A stretch of DNA of 64,000 nt from Gallionellales bacterium GWA2_54_124 (GTDB lineage: Bacteria > Pseudomonadota > Gammaproteobacteria > Burkholderiales > Gallionellaceae): contig MGWO01000003.1 of the NCBI GenBank assembly GCA_001801025.1, forward strand, positions 66,201-130,200. The letters are read 5' to 3'. How positions within the stretch are numbered: the first letter of the stretch is position 1; every line of letters starts with the position of its first letter. A program made the position numbers and the translations under genes. Shown in pieces: positions 17,577 through 28,030 of the stretch. The notes under the pieces were generated by a model, which saw only the letters and a program-made list of their open reading frames with translations, had not been told where the DNA came from and made no database searches.

Positions 17577-18911
17577 TTACTTCAGCGCCCCGTTGACCTT
17601 GATCAATACCGCTTCGCCCAGCGATCCGACTGCCGCTTTCAGGCGCAGTTGACTAAGAAGGTAGTTGTATTCGGCCTGATAGAGATCACGGCGGGTCGAA
17701 TACAGCTGCTGCTGGGCGTTGAGCACATCAAGATTGGTACGAACGCCCACTTCCTGCCCCAGACGACTGGCCTCAAGCACGCTTTCACTGGAGGTGAGCG
17801 CCTGTTGCAGCGCTTGAACCTGCGCGATACCGCTCACGACCCCCAGATACGCCTGACGGGTTTGCGATGCGACGCTGCGGCGCGCGTTTTCCAGCTCCTG
17901 CCGCGCCCGTTCGCTATTCGCATTCGCTTCGCGCCACTTCGAGTTGGTTGCGCCGCCCTGAAAGATCGGCAAATTCAGCTGCACGCCGACGCTCTTATTG
18001 ACGCTGTCGCTGCCGACGCCGAAACTGCTGCCGTTCGCAAAGTTTTTAGAATAGTTCGCCACCAGATCCATCGTCGGATAATGACCGCCGCGATTTCTCG
18101 CGACTTCCTTTTCGGCAAGCTGAGCGCCGGCCTGCGCGATGGCGATCTGCGGACTGTTAATCTGAGCATCGCCCACCCATTTTTCCATATCGGCAGGTTG
18201 CGGTGCATCCAGACTGAATTGTTTGCCTAAGGATTTAAGCTCCTTGGGCTGCGCATTGATCAGCTGCTGCAACGCGCTGCGCTTGATTTCCAGATTGTTC
18301 TGCGCGGCAATTTGTTGCGAGGAAGTCAGATCGAAACGCGCCTGCGCCTCGTGGGTATCGGTGATGGTCGCGCTGCCGACTTCGAAATTGCGTTTGGCCT
18401 GCGCCAGCTGCTCGGAAATCGCCGTTTTTTGCGCCTCGGCCAACTGCACACTGTCCTGCGCGATCAACACATCGAAGTAGGCTTGAGCGGTGCGCAGCAG
18501 CAGGTCCTGCTCGGCCACTTTAAATTGCGCCTCACTTTGTGCGACCTGCAGTTCTGATTCGCTATAGGCCAGCCAATTTTGCTGACGGAGCAGGGGCTGC
18601 ACCAGCGTCACGCCGTAACCATGGGAGTTGTAGCGCTGATTGCCGCCGGGAAACAGGGTCGCCCCCTTGTACTGCGTCGTTAAATCATTAAAGGTGCTGT
18701 TGGCCGACAGATTGACGCTCGGCATCAGCAGGGCACGGCCTTGCGGCAATTTTTCCTGTCCCGCCTGTTGCGCGGCGCGCGCCGCGGCAAACACCGGATC
18801 GTTGCTTTGCGCGCTGCGAAAGGTGTCGAGCAAGTCGGCGGCCTGCGCACAGAGAGGAGCACCGAGGACAATCGCCAGTGCCAGACGTGAGGTGAATAGC
18901 TTAGTTTTCAT
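17577..18911 (-). CDS. tolC: TolC family outer membrane channel
   Basis: A 444-residue outer-membrane efflux/type I secretion channel. The start is taken at ATG 18911, which exposes a signal peptide (MKTKLFTSRLALAIVLGAPL, cleavage after AQA near residue 24); the frame extends upstream without initiation signals. Two OEP repeats follow: N-terminal ADLLDTFRSAQSNDPVF and long amphipathic helices rich in Gln, Ala and Glu, then a second set (TNLDVLNAQQQLYSTRRDL near residue 400). Length fits TolC. It is downstream of the arabinose-type operon with a 116-base gap, and pcm-like and thiC genes lie beyond that operon. Confidence 0.9.
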   Translation of the reverse strand: MKTKLFTSRLALAIVLGAPLCAQAADLLDTFRSAQSNDPVFAAARAAQQAGQEKLPQGRALLMPSVNLSANSTFNDLTTQYKGATLFPGGNQRYNSHGYGVTLVQPLLRQQNWLAYSESELQVAQSEAQFKVAEQDLLLRTAQAYFDVLIAQDSVQLAEAQKTAISEQLAQAKRNFEVGSATITDTHEAQARFDLTSSQQIAAQNNLEIKRSALQQLINAQPKELKSLGKQFSLDAPQPADMEKWVGDAQINSPQIAIAQAGAQLAEKEVARNRGGHYPTMDLVANYSKNFANGSSFGVGSDSVNKSVGVQLNLPIFQGGATNSKWREANANSERARQELENARRSVASQTRQAYLGVVSGIAQVQALQQALTSSESVLEASRLGQEVGVRTNLDVLNAQQQLYSTRRDLYQAEYNYLLSQLRLKAAVGSLGEAVLIKVNGALK

Positions 18912-19027
18912 CGGATTCGCGCATAGTTTATTAGATTTTGCTAATATTATCGCTTGCCGCCCTAATGCGCAAACAATACTTGAAGTGCCGCCAACAGTAC
19001 CAAGCATTCACCGCCGGCACAATACCC

Positions 19028-19984
19028 TCAACGATTTTTCAAACGGCGCTCGGACATCGACAGCGCAATGACGCCCAGCGCCACTGCGAACCACAGCGTC
19101 GCAAGCCGAATCAGCACGGTTGCCGCCACCGCCTGCGGTTGCGCGACACTGTTTAACATCAACAGCGCAACCATGGTCGCTTCCGCGCCACCCAAGCCCC
19201 CCGGCAGAAAGCTGAGCGCGCCAATCAGCATGGAAAACACATAGATGAACAGCGCGACCTGAAGCGACAAATCACTACCCAACCAATGCATGATGTAATA
19301 AAACGCCAGCCCTTCCGCACCCCACGCCACCAGCCCCAGCGCGATGCCATACAACAGCATCGGCAGACTAAAACAGTGCCGCGAATGCAGCACGACATCA
19401 ACAGCATGCCCGGCAAGATTGCCCAACCGAGCAGGCAGTCGCCGCTGCGCGAAAGATTTGAGCACTTCCAGCCAGCGTGCCTGCTGGAGCACCAGCAGAA
19501 TAACAATAATCAGCACGGCCAGGATCAGCACGACAGGCCCCGCCTTGGGATAAATCGCCATGCCGATTGCGACTAGCAGCAACATGCTGATTAAATTAGA
19601 TAAATGCTCAGAAAAAAAGGCGGCCAAACTCTCAGGATAGGGCACGCCGTGCTTTTTCAAAAATACGCTGCGTATCGCCTCACCCGCCTTACCCGGCAGG
19701 ATCGTCAGGCCAAAGCCCGCAATGTAGATACGCAGACTCTCCGGCGTATGCACCCGGTGACCCAGTACCCCTAAAAATTTTTGCCAGCGCACAAAACGCA
19801 CACCGTAGTTGACCAGCGAAAGCAGCAGCGCAATGGCGATGCCCGTCAATCCGACCCGCACGATCGCCGCCACCACTTCGTGCCAACCGCCCCACAGCGA
19901 AAAAGCCAGATAGCCTATGGCACTCAGCAAAATCACCAGCAATAGCGCGCGAAATCGCCAGCCTGACAACACGGCGCCCGTCAT
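19028..19984 (-). CDS. Flippase-like membrane protein (LPG synthase TM-region/UPF0104 family)
   Basis: A 318-residue protein with about eight hydrophobic segments. FGLTILPGKAGEAIRSVFLK and SFLPGGLGGAEATMVALLML are the two conserved blocks of the UPF0104/lysylphosphatidylglycerol-synthase membrane family, some members of which are proposed lipid flippases. There is no C-terminal aminoacyltransferase domain, so it is not MprF. The ATG at 19984 overlaps the stop of the UbiA-type gene (ATGA), making it the last gene of the arabinose-type operon. A role in moving polyprenyl-phosphoryl-pentose across the membrane is inferred from this position only. Confidence 0.75.
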   Translation of the reverse strand: MTGAVLSGWRFRALLLVILLSAIGYLAFSLWGGWHEVVAAIVRVGLTGIAIALLLSLVNYGVRFVRWQKFLGVLGHRVHTPESLRIYIAGFGLTILPGKAGEAIRSVFLKKHGVPYPESLAAFFSEHLSNLISMLLLVAIGMAIYPKAGPVVLILAVLIIVILLVLQQARWLEVLKSFAQRRLPARLGNLAGHAVDVVLHSRHCFSLPMLLYGIALGLVAWGAEGLAFYYIMHWLGSDLSLQVALFIYVFSMLIGALSFLPGGLGGAEATMVALLMLNSVAQPQAVAATVLIRLATLWFAVALGVIALSMSERRLKNR

Positions 19985-20853
19985 GAGATCAGCAGCATTG
20001 TCGCGAGCAGCCAGGCGCCCAGCGAAATAAACAGGTGGGGATCGCGCACCAGATCATGCGACGGGTCGCCCCCGCGGCTCTGGTGATGCAGCAGGTAGAT
20101 GTAACGGAACATGCCGTACATGACAAACGGCACGGTGTAGATCAGATTATTCGTGCCGTGGATGCGGATCGTGTCCGCGTTCATGGTGTACAGGCTATAG
20201 CTCATAATCACGCCCGAGGCGGTGATGCCGATCATCTTGTCCAGCAGCACCGGACTGTAATGCGCCAGCACCCGGCGATGCGCGGCCTTGTCTTCGGTCA
20301 GCGCGATGATCTCCGCGCGGCGTTTGGCAAAACCCAGAAACAGCGTCACCATCAGACCGCACAGCAGCAGCCATTGCGACGGCGGAATGCCCACCCCGAG
20401 CGTGCCGGCGAGCAGGCGCAACATGAATCCCGTGGCGATGATGAACACATCCAATATCACCACATGCTTGAGCCGCAACGAATAGGCAATGTTCATCAGC
20501 GCATAGCCTGCCAGTATCAGCAGCACGACGGGGGAGGCGAGATACGCCAGCAGCAGCCCCGCGGTTCCCAGCAATACGGCGAGCAGGATGGCGGCGAACA
20601 CCGATACCTCACCTGAGGCCAGCGGTCGTAACCGCTTCTTCGGATGCTGTTTGTCCTGCTCCACATCGACCAGATCGTTGAGCGTATAGATCGCACTGGA
20701 CACCAGACAAAAGGCCGCGAAGGCCATCACGACCTGCATCACTGCCGCCTGATCATGCCACGCATGGCCGAACAGCAGGCCGGCAAACACAAAGGTATTT
20801 TTCACCCACTGATAGGGGCGCATCAAACGCAACAGCGATAATAATTTTTTCAT
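19981..20853 (-). CDS. UbiA-family polyprenyl-phosphate phosphoribosyltransferase (Rv3806c/NoeC-like)
   Basis: A 290-residue membrane prenyltransferase-fold protein. RPYQWVKNTFVFAGLLFGH and IYTLNDLVDVEQDKQHPKK (NDxxDxxxD metal/diphosphate site, about residues 59-68) followed by RLRPLASGEVS are the signature of 5-phosphoribose-1-diphosphate:decaprenyl-phosphate phosphoribosyltransferase rather than of ubiquinone UbiA. It would transfer 5-phosphoribose from PRPP to a polyprenyl phosphate. TGATG overlap links it to the upstream HAD gene, which would remove the 5-phosphate. About nine membrane helices are visible. Confidence 0.87.
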   Translation of the reverse strand: MKKLLSLLRLMRPYQWVKNTFVFAGLLFGHAWHDQAAVMQVVMAFAAFCLVSSAIYTLNDLVDVEQDKQHPKKRLRPLASGEVSVFAAILLAVLLGTAGLLLAYLASPVVLLILAGYALMNIAYSLRLKHVVILDVFIIATGFMLRLLAGTLGVGIPPSQWLLLCGLMVTLFLGFAKRRAEIIALTEDKAAHRRVLAHYSPVLLDKMIGITASGVIMSYSLYTMNADTIRIHGTNNLIYTVPFVMYGMFRYIYLLHHQSRGGDPSHDLVRDPHLFISLGAWLLATMLLIS

Positions 20854-21467
20854 CAGCTCGATTCCGGAAATTGCCGGTAAAAGGAGAAATCCGCGCCCGC
20901 CAGCAATTCGCGATCGCCCCGACTGTCGCCGTAGGCGTACAAGGTATACACGCTGCGCTCACCCAGCAACGCGTTAAGCCGCCTGACCTTTTCTGCGCCA
21001 AAACAGTTTACCCCCGACATCCGGCCGGTCAGGGTGCGATCATCGCGAATTTCGAGTTGCGTGGCGATCACCTCATCAAAGCCCGCGTTTGTCGCCCAAG
21101 GCCTGACGTATAACTCAAGCGAGGCGCTAATCACCACACAGCGATGCCCCTGCTGTTTGTGCCACGCAAACCGCCGCATCGCCTCCGGCCGCAACAATCC
21201 GGGCACCACCTGAGCGGCGAACACATCGGCCTCCTGTTGCAACGCCTCGATATTTTTTCCCTCTAGGCACGCGACAAATACCCGCTCCTTCGCAATGCCG
21301 TTATCAATCAACCCAAAAGCGTGGGCGGCCAGCGTGCGAGATAAACGCACCGCCTGAATCATCACCGCCCGCACACCCAGCGTATGCAGCAAAAAAGGCA
21401 ACAGCGTATCGCGACGCGTTAACGTGCCGTCGAAATCGAATGCCGCTACGACCTCGCGCTGACTCAC
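20853..21467 (-). CDS. HAD-IB phosphatase, probably removes 5-phosphate of polyprenyl phosphoribose
   Basis: A 204-residue HAD hydrolase. AAFDFDGTLTRRDTLLPFLL near the N-terminus is motif I (DxDGT), RCVVISASLELYV motif II, and the C-terminal AEKVRRLNALLG with YAYGDSRGDRELL supplies motifs III and IV. The protein has the serine-phosphatase-like (IB) layout. GTG 21467 overlaps the upstream SDR stop as GTGA. In the Azorhizobium noe genes a HAD protein (NoeH) occupies the same place between the NoeC and NoeO homologues; mycobacteria are reported to use a different phosphatase family. The substrate is inferred from this operon. Confidence 0.83.
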   Translation of the reverse strand: MSQREVVAAFDFDGTLTRRDTLLPFLLHTLGVRAVMIQAVRLSRTLAAHAFGLIDNGIAKERVFVACLEGKNIEALQQEADVFAAQVVPGLLRPEAMRRFAWHKQQGHRCVVISASLELYVRPWATNAGFDEVIATQLEIRDDRTLTGRMSGVNCFGAEKVRRLNALLGERSVYTLYAYGDSRGDRELLAGADFSFYRQFPESS

Positions 21468-22201
21468 ATCTTCATCCGTTTAAAGACAGCCTCGGGAATA
21501 TGCTTGATGATCAGCATGATATAGCGCCAAAATCCCGGCAGATACACCACGTCGGCCGGTTTCCCCAGGGTCGCGACGATGCGCTGACCGATCTGCTGCG
21601 GGGTGGCGACCAGAAACAAGCCGGGCAAACCATAGGTCATCGCCGTATCCACGAAACCGGGCTTCACGGTGATGACGCGTACCCCGTGAGGATAAAGCCG
21701 GTTACGCAGCCCCTGCAGGTAAAGACTGAGCGCCCCCTTGGCCGCACCGTACACATAATTGCTCTGCCGGCCGCGATCTCCTGCCACCGAAGAAATACCG
21801 ATGATAAAACCGCGCTGCAAGGGCTCAAAATAATTCGCACACAGGCTCAGGATTGAGACCGCACCGGTAAAATTGCTGGCGATGACTTTAGCGGCCACGG
21901 CAAAATCGCGCGCCGCCAGCTGATTGCCCAGATAGCCAAAAGCCAGCACGACACCCGACAAATCGGGCGTGTCTGCCAGCACCGCATTAAAGAAGGCCTC
22001 GTGTGTTTCGGTCGCTTCCGCGTCGAACACACGATAATGCACCGTCACCCCATAGCGCAATTGAAGGTCGGCGGCACTGCGCCGCAATTCGTCCTCGTCA
22101 CGGGACGCCAGGTACAGGTTATCGCCCCGCGCGGCAAAAGCGGCCGCGACTCCGCGCGCAATGGCGGAGGTCGCCCCCAGTATCAGTATGCATTCGCTCA
22201 T
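21464..22201 (-). CDS. DprE2-like SDR, ketopentose reductase subunit
   Basis: A 245-residue classical short-chain dehydrogenase. ILILGATSAIARGVAAAFA is the NAD(P) loop with the TSAI variant typical of DprE2, ISSVAGDRGRQSNYVYGAAK contains catalytic Ser, Tyr and Lys, and VITVKPGFVDTAMTYGLPG follows. DprE2 reduces the 2-keto intermediate made by DprE1, inverting C2 to convert polyprenyl-phosphoryl-ribose into the arabinose form. It overlaps the DprE1-like gene (ATGA) and the HAD gene (GTGA). Family membership is clear; the exact pentose is inferred. Confidence 0.87.
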   Translation of the reverse strand: MSECILILGATSAIARGVAAAFAARGDNLYLASRDEDELRRSAADLQLRYGVTVHYRVFDAEATETHEAFFNAVLADTPDLSGVVLAFGYLGNQLAARDFAVAAKVIASNFTGAVSILSLCANYFEPLQRGFIIGISSVAGDRGRQSNYVYGAAKGALSLYLQGLRNRLYPHGVRVITVKPGFVDTAMTYGLPGLFLVATPQQIGQRIVATLGKPADVVYLPGFWRYIMLIIKHIPEAVFKRMKM

Positions 22202-23529
22202 CTGTCCTCCGCCGTAATGCCCAGACGCCGTGACAGGCTGGAACTAAAGCGCTGCTCAGGATCAACCGAATTTTTTACGGCCCGCCATTCCTGATAGCGC
22301 GGATACATCAAGGCAAAGGTCTCCGCTGATAAGCGCGCATCCTTAGCCAGATAAACCCGGCCACCGTAGTGCAGCACGATTTCATCAAGCGTGTTCAACA
22401 GATCAAACAGCCCCGCGTCGCGGATCGGCAAATCGAGCGCCAGCGTGTAACCCTTCATCGGAAAGGACAGCAGCCCGCGCCCTTCGGCGCCGAAGCGTTT
22501 CAACACAGCCAGAAACGACGGCCGGCGACTCGCTGACAGCGTTTGCAGCAATTTTTGCATCCCATCATAGGCCGCCGCATCCGGAATCACACACTGGTAT
22601 TGCACGAAACCGCGCTTGCCGTACATCCGGTTCCAGTTTTCCAGCGCATCCAAGGGATAGAAATACGCATCCCAGCCGCTCGCGAAGGCCTCGGGCTTGC
22701 CCGATTCGCGGCGAAAATACTGCGAATTGAATGCGCCGATGCTGATTGAATTGAGTGCCCAGTCGGGAAAATCGAACGGGATGCGACGCTGAGAAGCTGC
22801 TTGCGGTATGGTCGTCACGTCTTCCGCATGATGACCGCACATCAAAATGCCGCGCCCCAGTTGTGCACCGGTCGCCATGCTGTCTATCCACGCCACGGTG
22901 TAACGATCATCGATAGCAGGATTCTGCATCAGCGCGAATAACTGTTCGAGATTCGCTGCCGCATGGTGCCGCACCGTCATCTGCGAATTTTGAATTGCGA
23001 TGAGCTTAATCGTCACCTCGGCGATAATGCCGGTCAGCCCCATCCCGCCGACCGTCGCCCAGAACAGCAGCGCATTTTGCTCCGCCGAGCAGGTCATGCG
23101 ACTGCCATCCGCCAGCACCAGTTCAATGGCCAGCACATGATCGCCAAAGGCGCCGTCATGGTGGTGATTCTTGCCGTGCACATCCGCTGCCACGCAACCG
23201 CCCAGCGAGACAAATTTAGTCCCCGGGGTGACCGGCAAAAACCAGCCTTTGGGGACGATGACCGCCAAAATCTCGCCCAGCGTCACCCCCGCTTCCGCGC
23301 GCAGAATACCCTGATCCGTATCGAATTCAAGCAGCCGGTTCACGCGTTCGGTCAGCAACACGCGCCCGTTTTCGTTGAGCGAGGCATCCCCGTAGCTGCG
23401 CCCCTGACCGCGCACGATTAAGCTTGCCGTATCGGGGAGCAACGCCGCATAACGCTCGGGGCGCGCCAATTCGCAGACCTGCACCGGATAGCGCCCCCAG
23501 CCACTGATCGCCGTTGTTAAAGTTCCCAT
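22198..23529 (-). CDS. DprE1-like FAD-dependent oxidase subunit of pentose 2-epimerase
   Basis: A 443-residue FAD-binding oxidoreductase of the VAO/D-arabinono-lactone oxidase type. IVRGQGRSYGDASLNENG (about residues 38-55) and KFVSLGGCVAADVHGKNHH (about 106-124) are the FAD-binding loops seen in mycobacterial DprE1. The substrate domain includes YPLDALENWNRMYGKRGF, and the C-terminus LAKDARLSAETFALMYPRY matches the family. It would oxidise C2 of polyprenyl-phosphoryl-ribose. ATG 23529 abuts the stop of the GT-C gene with no gap, and its own end overlaps the DprE2-like gene. Confidence 0.87.
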   Translation of the reverse strand: MGTLTTAISGWGRYPVQVCELARPERYAALLPDTASLIVRGQGRSYGDASLNENGRVLLTERVNRLLEFDTDQGILRAEAGVTLGEILAVIVPKGWFLPVTPGTKFVSLGGCVAADVHGKNHHHDGAFGDHVLAIELVLADGSRMTCSAEQNALLFWATVGGMGLTGIIAEVTIKLIAIQNSQMTVRHHAAANLEQLFALMQNPAIDDRYTVAWIDSMATGAQLGRGILMCGHHAEDVTTIPQAASQRRIPFDFPDWALNSISIGAFNSQYFRRESGKPEAFASGWDAYFYPLDALENWNRMYGKRGFVQYQCVIPDAAAYDGMQKLLQTLSASRRPSFLAVLKRFGAEGRGLLSFPMKGYTLALDLPIRDAGLFDLLNTLDEIVLHYGGRVYLAKDARLSAETFALMYPRYQEWRAVKNSVDPEQRFSSSLSRRLGITAEDR

Positions 23530-25041
23530 CTAGTTCACCTGTTCCGGAAAATATTTTTCGCAGAAATAACACGGCGCATGCGGTAAAAATTCCGGGATTT
23601 TATAGTGCCGGCTCAAAATGGGTCTCAATATCTTCTCTTTATAAGAACGGTAATCAAAATCATAGCCCAGCACAAAATAGAAGGGCACGCCGCGCAGCTC
23701 AAATTTCACAACCTCCACACGATTAAAATAAGGCGCATACAACGCCAGATCCGGCGCGGATTTGATAACGACCAGCACATTGCGCCCGTTCAACTGACGA
23801 AAATCGGTCAGCATGTCGTCCTGCCGCGCAAAAGTCGACCCGCTGCCGAACACCGAAAAATTCTTGCCGTAATGGTAGGAGATGATCGCCGCCGACGTAT
23901 AGCCGTCCGATGACAGCACGAAGCCCTGCTGTTCATAGGGGCGAACCTTGTCGACGATCTCGTCATTTCGGAACATGAACACGATGCCGTCGTACAGGTT
24001 AGTGCCCTTCCAGCTCTCCATCGGCATCAAAGCGATCACCGCGACAACCGCCAGATGCGCGCCGGTAAACCACAGGGTGAATTTAAAGGTCGAGCGCAGC
24101 GCCTGCCCGCTTAGCATCATGCCGAGCATCACATACAAGAAGGGGTAGAACGCCAGCACCCAGTGCAGACCGATATCCCGCTTGAGCGACAACAAGGCAA
24201 ACAGAGTGAGCGGAAGGCAGAACAGCCAGGCAAACAGGCGAAACTCCGGGTAACGTAATGTTTCACGCCATTGCGCACGGTGTTTAAACACATAGTAAAT
24301 CACCGGCGGCGTCATCAGATACAGCTGCACCGCGAGGAAAGTCGCGATCTTGTCCGGCGAAAAATGCTCATTTTCGTTGCGGTTATACAGATTGAACAGG
24401 ATGTTGTCCCAACAATGGGTGTAGTTCCAGTACAAATTAACCAGCGCAAACGGCAGCGCAGCAAGATAGAGCAGCGCGAAACCTTTAGTCTTTTGCAGCG
24501 ACTTAGCGGAAAAAACAAAATAGGCCAGATACGCCAGGCCCAGCAGCACGGCGAAATATTTGGACAAAAATGCCATGCCGAACAGCGCGCCGGCTAACGC
24601 GTACCAGCGCAGGCTATTTTTCTGCAAGGCACGAGCGAGCGCCCAGGCCGACAGGAAAGCGAACAAAATCAAAGGGGTGTCTGTCGTGACCAGCACGTTC
24701 AGCACATTCAGCGGGGAGACCAGATACAGCATTGCGGCCAGCTCTGCACGCGTTTCGTCGAACGGTCTGATCAACCGGTAAATGCCGATGCCGATCAGCG
24801 TCGAGAGCAAAATCGCAGGCAACCGCAACACGACCTCAGAATTGCCCAGAAACAACATCAGCTGCAAAAACCAGCCCGCCATGGGCGGGTGATCGTAATA
24901 ACCAAAATCGGGGTGATGCGCCCAGACGACGAAATAAGCCTCATCACCGGACAGCGGAATCAGCCAGGCAAGATAAAACTTGATCGCCAGCGTTACCAGC
25001 AAAACAAGTGCGAGCGGCGACCCAAGCTTCATCTGGCTCAT
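23530..25041 (-). CDS. GT-C family glycosyltransferase (GT39/ArnT-like)
   Basis: A 503-residue multi-helix transferase that uses a polyprenyl-phosphate sugar donor on the periplasmic side. LIPLSGDEAYFVVWAHHPDF holds the first-loop Asp-Glu pair characteristic of GT39/ArnT enzymes, followed by GYYDHPPMAGWFLQ. At least ten hydrophobic segments precede a C-terminal soluble part. It is the first gene of the DprE1/DprE2/HAD/UbiA operon, so it is the best candidate for the transferase that uses the polyprenyl-phosphoryl-pentose. Acceptor (pilin, LPS or another glycan) is unknown. The gene begins 30 bases after the pcm-like gene. Confidence 0.83.
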   Translation of the reverse strand: MSQMKLGSPLALVLLVTLAIKFYLAWLIPLSGDEAYFVVWAHHPDFGYYDHPPMAGWFLQLMLFLGNSEVVLRLPAILLSTLIGIGIYRLIRPFDETRAELAAMLYLVSPLNVLNVLVTTDTPLILFAFLSAWALARALQKNSLRWYALAGALFGMAFLSKYFAVLLGLAYLAYFVFSAKSLQKTKGFALLYLAALPFALVNLYWNYTHCWDNILFNLYNRNENEHFSPDKIATFLAVQLYLMTPPVIYYVFKHRAQWRETLRYPEFRLFAWLFCLPLTLFALLSLKRDIGLHWVLAFYPFLYVMLGMMLSGQALRSTFKFTLWFTGAHLAVVAVIALMPMESWKGTNLYDGIVFMFRNDEIVDKVRPYEQQGFVLSSDGYTSAAIISYHYGKNFSVFGSGSTFARQDDMLTDFRQLNGRNVLVVIKSAPDLALYAPYFNRVEVVKFELRGVPFYFVLGYDFDYRSYKEKILRPILSRHYKIPEFLPHAPCYFCEKYFPEQVN

Positions 25042-25071
25042 CGGGTCACAGCTCGCACAGGTTCTGAAAAA

Positions 25072-25719
25072 TTAAAATACAAAACGTTTAGGTTGTTGCG
25101 CATTTTTCAGCGCGGCGACAGACGTTTCCATGATGTTGACCGTTTCAAATACATCCGCTGCAACGCGCGTGATCAGCCGGGCTTCCATGACCGGCGCATC
25201 GCCAACGATGGCAAACAGACGTCCGCCGACATTCAGACTGCTTTGAAACACCAGCGGCAACACCGGCGTCGACCCCGTCAACACGATCACGTCGTATTTT
25301 TCGCTGCCCCAGCCATGCGATGCGTCGCCGACCGCCAGCGTCACATTTTCGCGGTGCAGCAAATGGGTGCGCGCAACTTCACTCAATTCAGCCTCGATTT
25401 CGACCGAGGTGACGTGACCTGTCAAGGCGGAAAGCAACGCCGTCAGATAACCGCTGCCGGTGCCGACTTCCAGCACTTTATCCGAACGACCGAGATGCAA
25501 CTCCTGCAACACACGCGCTTCGAGCTTGGGCTGCCACATCGAAACGCCGTAGCCTAACGGAATTTCCATATCCATAAAGGCCATCGCTTTTTTTCCTTCA
25601 GGCACGAACTGTTCACGCCTGACGTGATGGAGCAACTCGAGAATCCGCGCTTCCAACACGTCACACGGGCGAATTTGCTGTTCAATCATGTTGAAGCGTG
25701 CCTGTTCCATATTCTGCAT
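25072..25719 (-). CDS. PCMT-family methyltransferase (protein-L-isoaspartate methyltransferase-like)
   Basis: A 215-residue class I methyltransferase. ATG 25719 has GGAG 6 bases upstream and gives MQNMEQARFNMIEQQIRPCD, the usual beginning; an ATG at 25731 lacks a site. KVLEVGTGSGYLTALLS is SAM motif I and GDASHGWGSEKYDVIVLTG the motif II region. The catalytic Ser-Gln-Pro segment of true Pcm is changed to VSMWQPKLEARVL, so repair of isoaspartate is uncertain. It is divergent from thiC, and the arabinose-type operon separates it from tolC. Confidence 0.82.
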   Translation of the reverse strand: MQNMEQARFNMIEQQIRPCDVLEARILELLHHVRREQFVPEGKKAMAFMDMEIPLGYGVSMWQPKLEARVLQELHLGRSDKVLEVGTGSGYLTALLSALTGHVTSVEIEAELSEVARTHLLHRENVTLAVGDASHGWGSEKYDVIVLTGSTPVLPLVFQSSLNVGGRLFAIVGDAPVMEARLITRVAADVFETVNIMETSVAALKNAQQPKRFVF

Positions 25720-25842
25720 TTTGATCTCCATCCCGGTGAGTTTAGATATTATTTTTGCCAGTATAACAACACACCCCGTCCGGCTCAACACAACTACAAT
25801 GCGCGGGGTTGCTTTTCCCCTACTTTTCCAGTAACTTGCACG

Positions 25843-25928
25843 ACTCGCTGGGGGTCTTTGTCTGTTTTTTTCAGCAAAGTGAGAAACACCCTTTGAACCT
25901 GTACGGATAATGCCGTCGTAGGGAAGCA
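25843..25928 (+). promoter_or_regulatory. TPP riboswitch (THI element) in the thiC leader
   Basis: The leader contains the conserved aptamer blocks in order: a GGGGGTC segment near 25850, a GAGAAACACCC junction near 25881, CTTTGAACCTG (25891-25901), GGATAATGCC (25905-25914) and CGTAGGGAAG (25917-25926). ACGG/CCGT form the short pyrophosphate-side helix. This is the standard thiamine pyrophosphate sensor and lies 31 bases before the thiC start. It should lower thiC expression when TPP is plentiful. The closing P1 helix is weak in the form I can draw. Confidence 0.93.
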
Positions 25929-25947
25929 CGATGCTTCCCTTCTTTTT
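25921..25947 (+). terminator. Hairpin plus T-run downstream of the TPP aptamer (expression platform)
   Basis: GGGAAGCA (25921-25928), loop CGA, TGCTTCCC (25932-25939) is a perfect 8-bp hairpin followed at once by TTCTTTTT (25940-25947), the form of an intrinsic terminator. Its 5' arm is the same bases as the last conserved part of the aptamer, so aptamer and hairpin compete. The thiC ribosome site AGGAA begins directly after the T-run. Confidence 0.8.
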
Positions 25948-25949
25948 AG

Positions 25950-27829
<1,880 letters not shown>

Positions 27830-27830
<1 letters not shown>

Positions 27831-28015
27831 TGTCTGCGTCCACCAAACCGGTCACGGCAGAAAGCCCGTGCGTCGGCTATTGCACGACCGTTTTGGGCGA
27901 TGACGTATGCCGCAGCTGCTTGCGGACATTCGATGAAATCACCCGCTGGGTGGAGATGAGCGATGAAGCGCGCTGTGCGGTCAATCAGCGGATCAACGAT
28001 TTGACGGCGGGTTAA
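27830..28015 (+). CDS. DUF1289 small cysteine-rich protein
   Basis: A 61-residue protein starting at an ATG that overlaps the thiC stop (TGATG), so it is translated from the thiC message. [20 protein letters not shown] contains the four cysteines of DUF1289 (CxxxC-x8-CxxC), followed by [15 protein letters not shown]. The cysteine pattern suggests metal binding. No function has been established for the family as far as I know. The stop is TAA at 28013-28015. Confidence 0.85.
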
Positions 28016-28030
28016 ACCTGATTGCAACTA

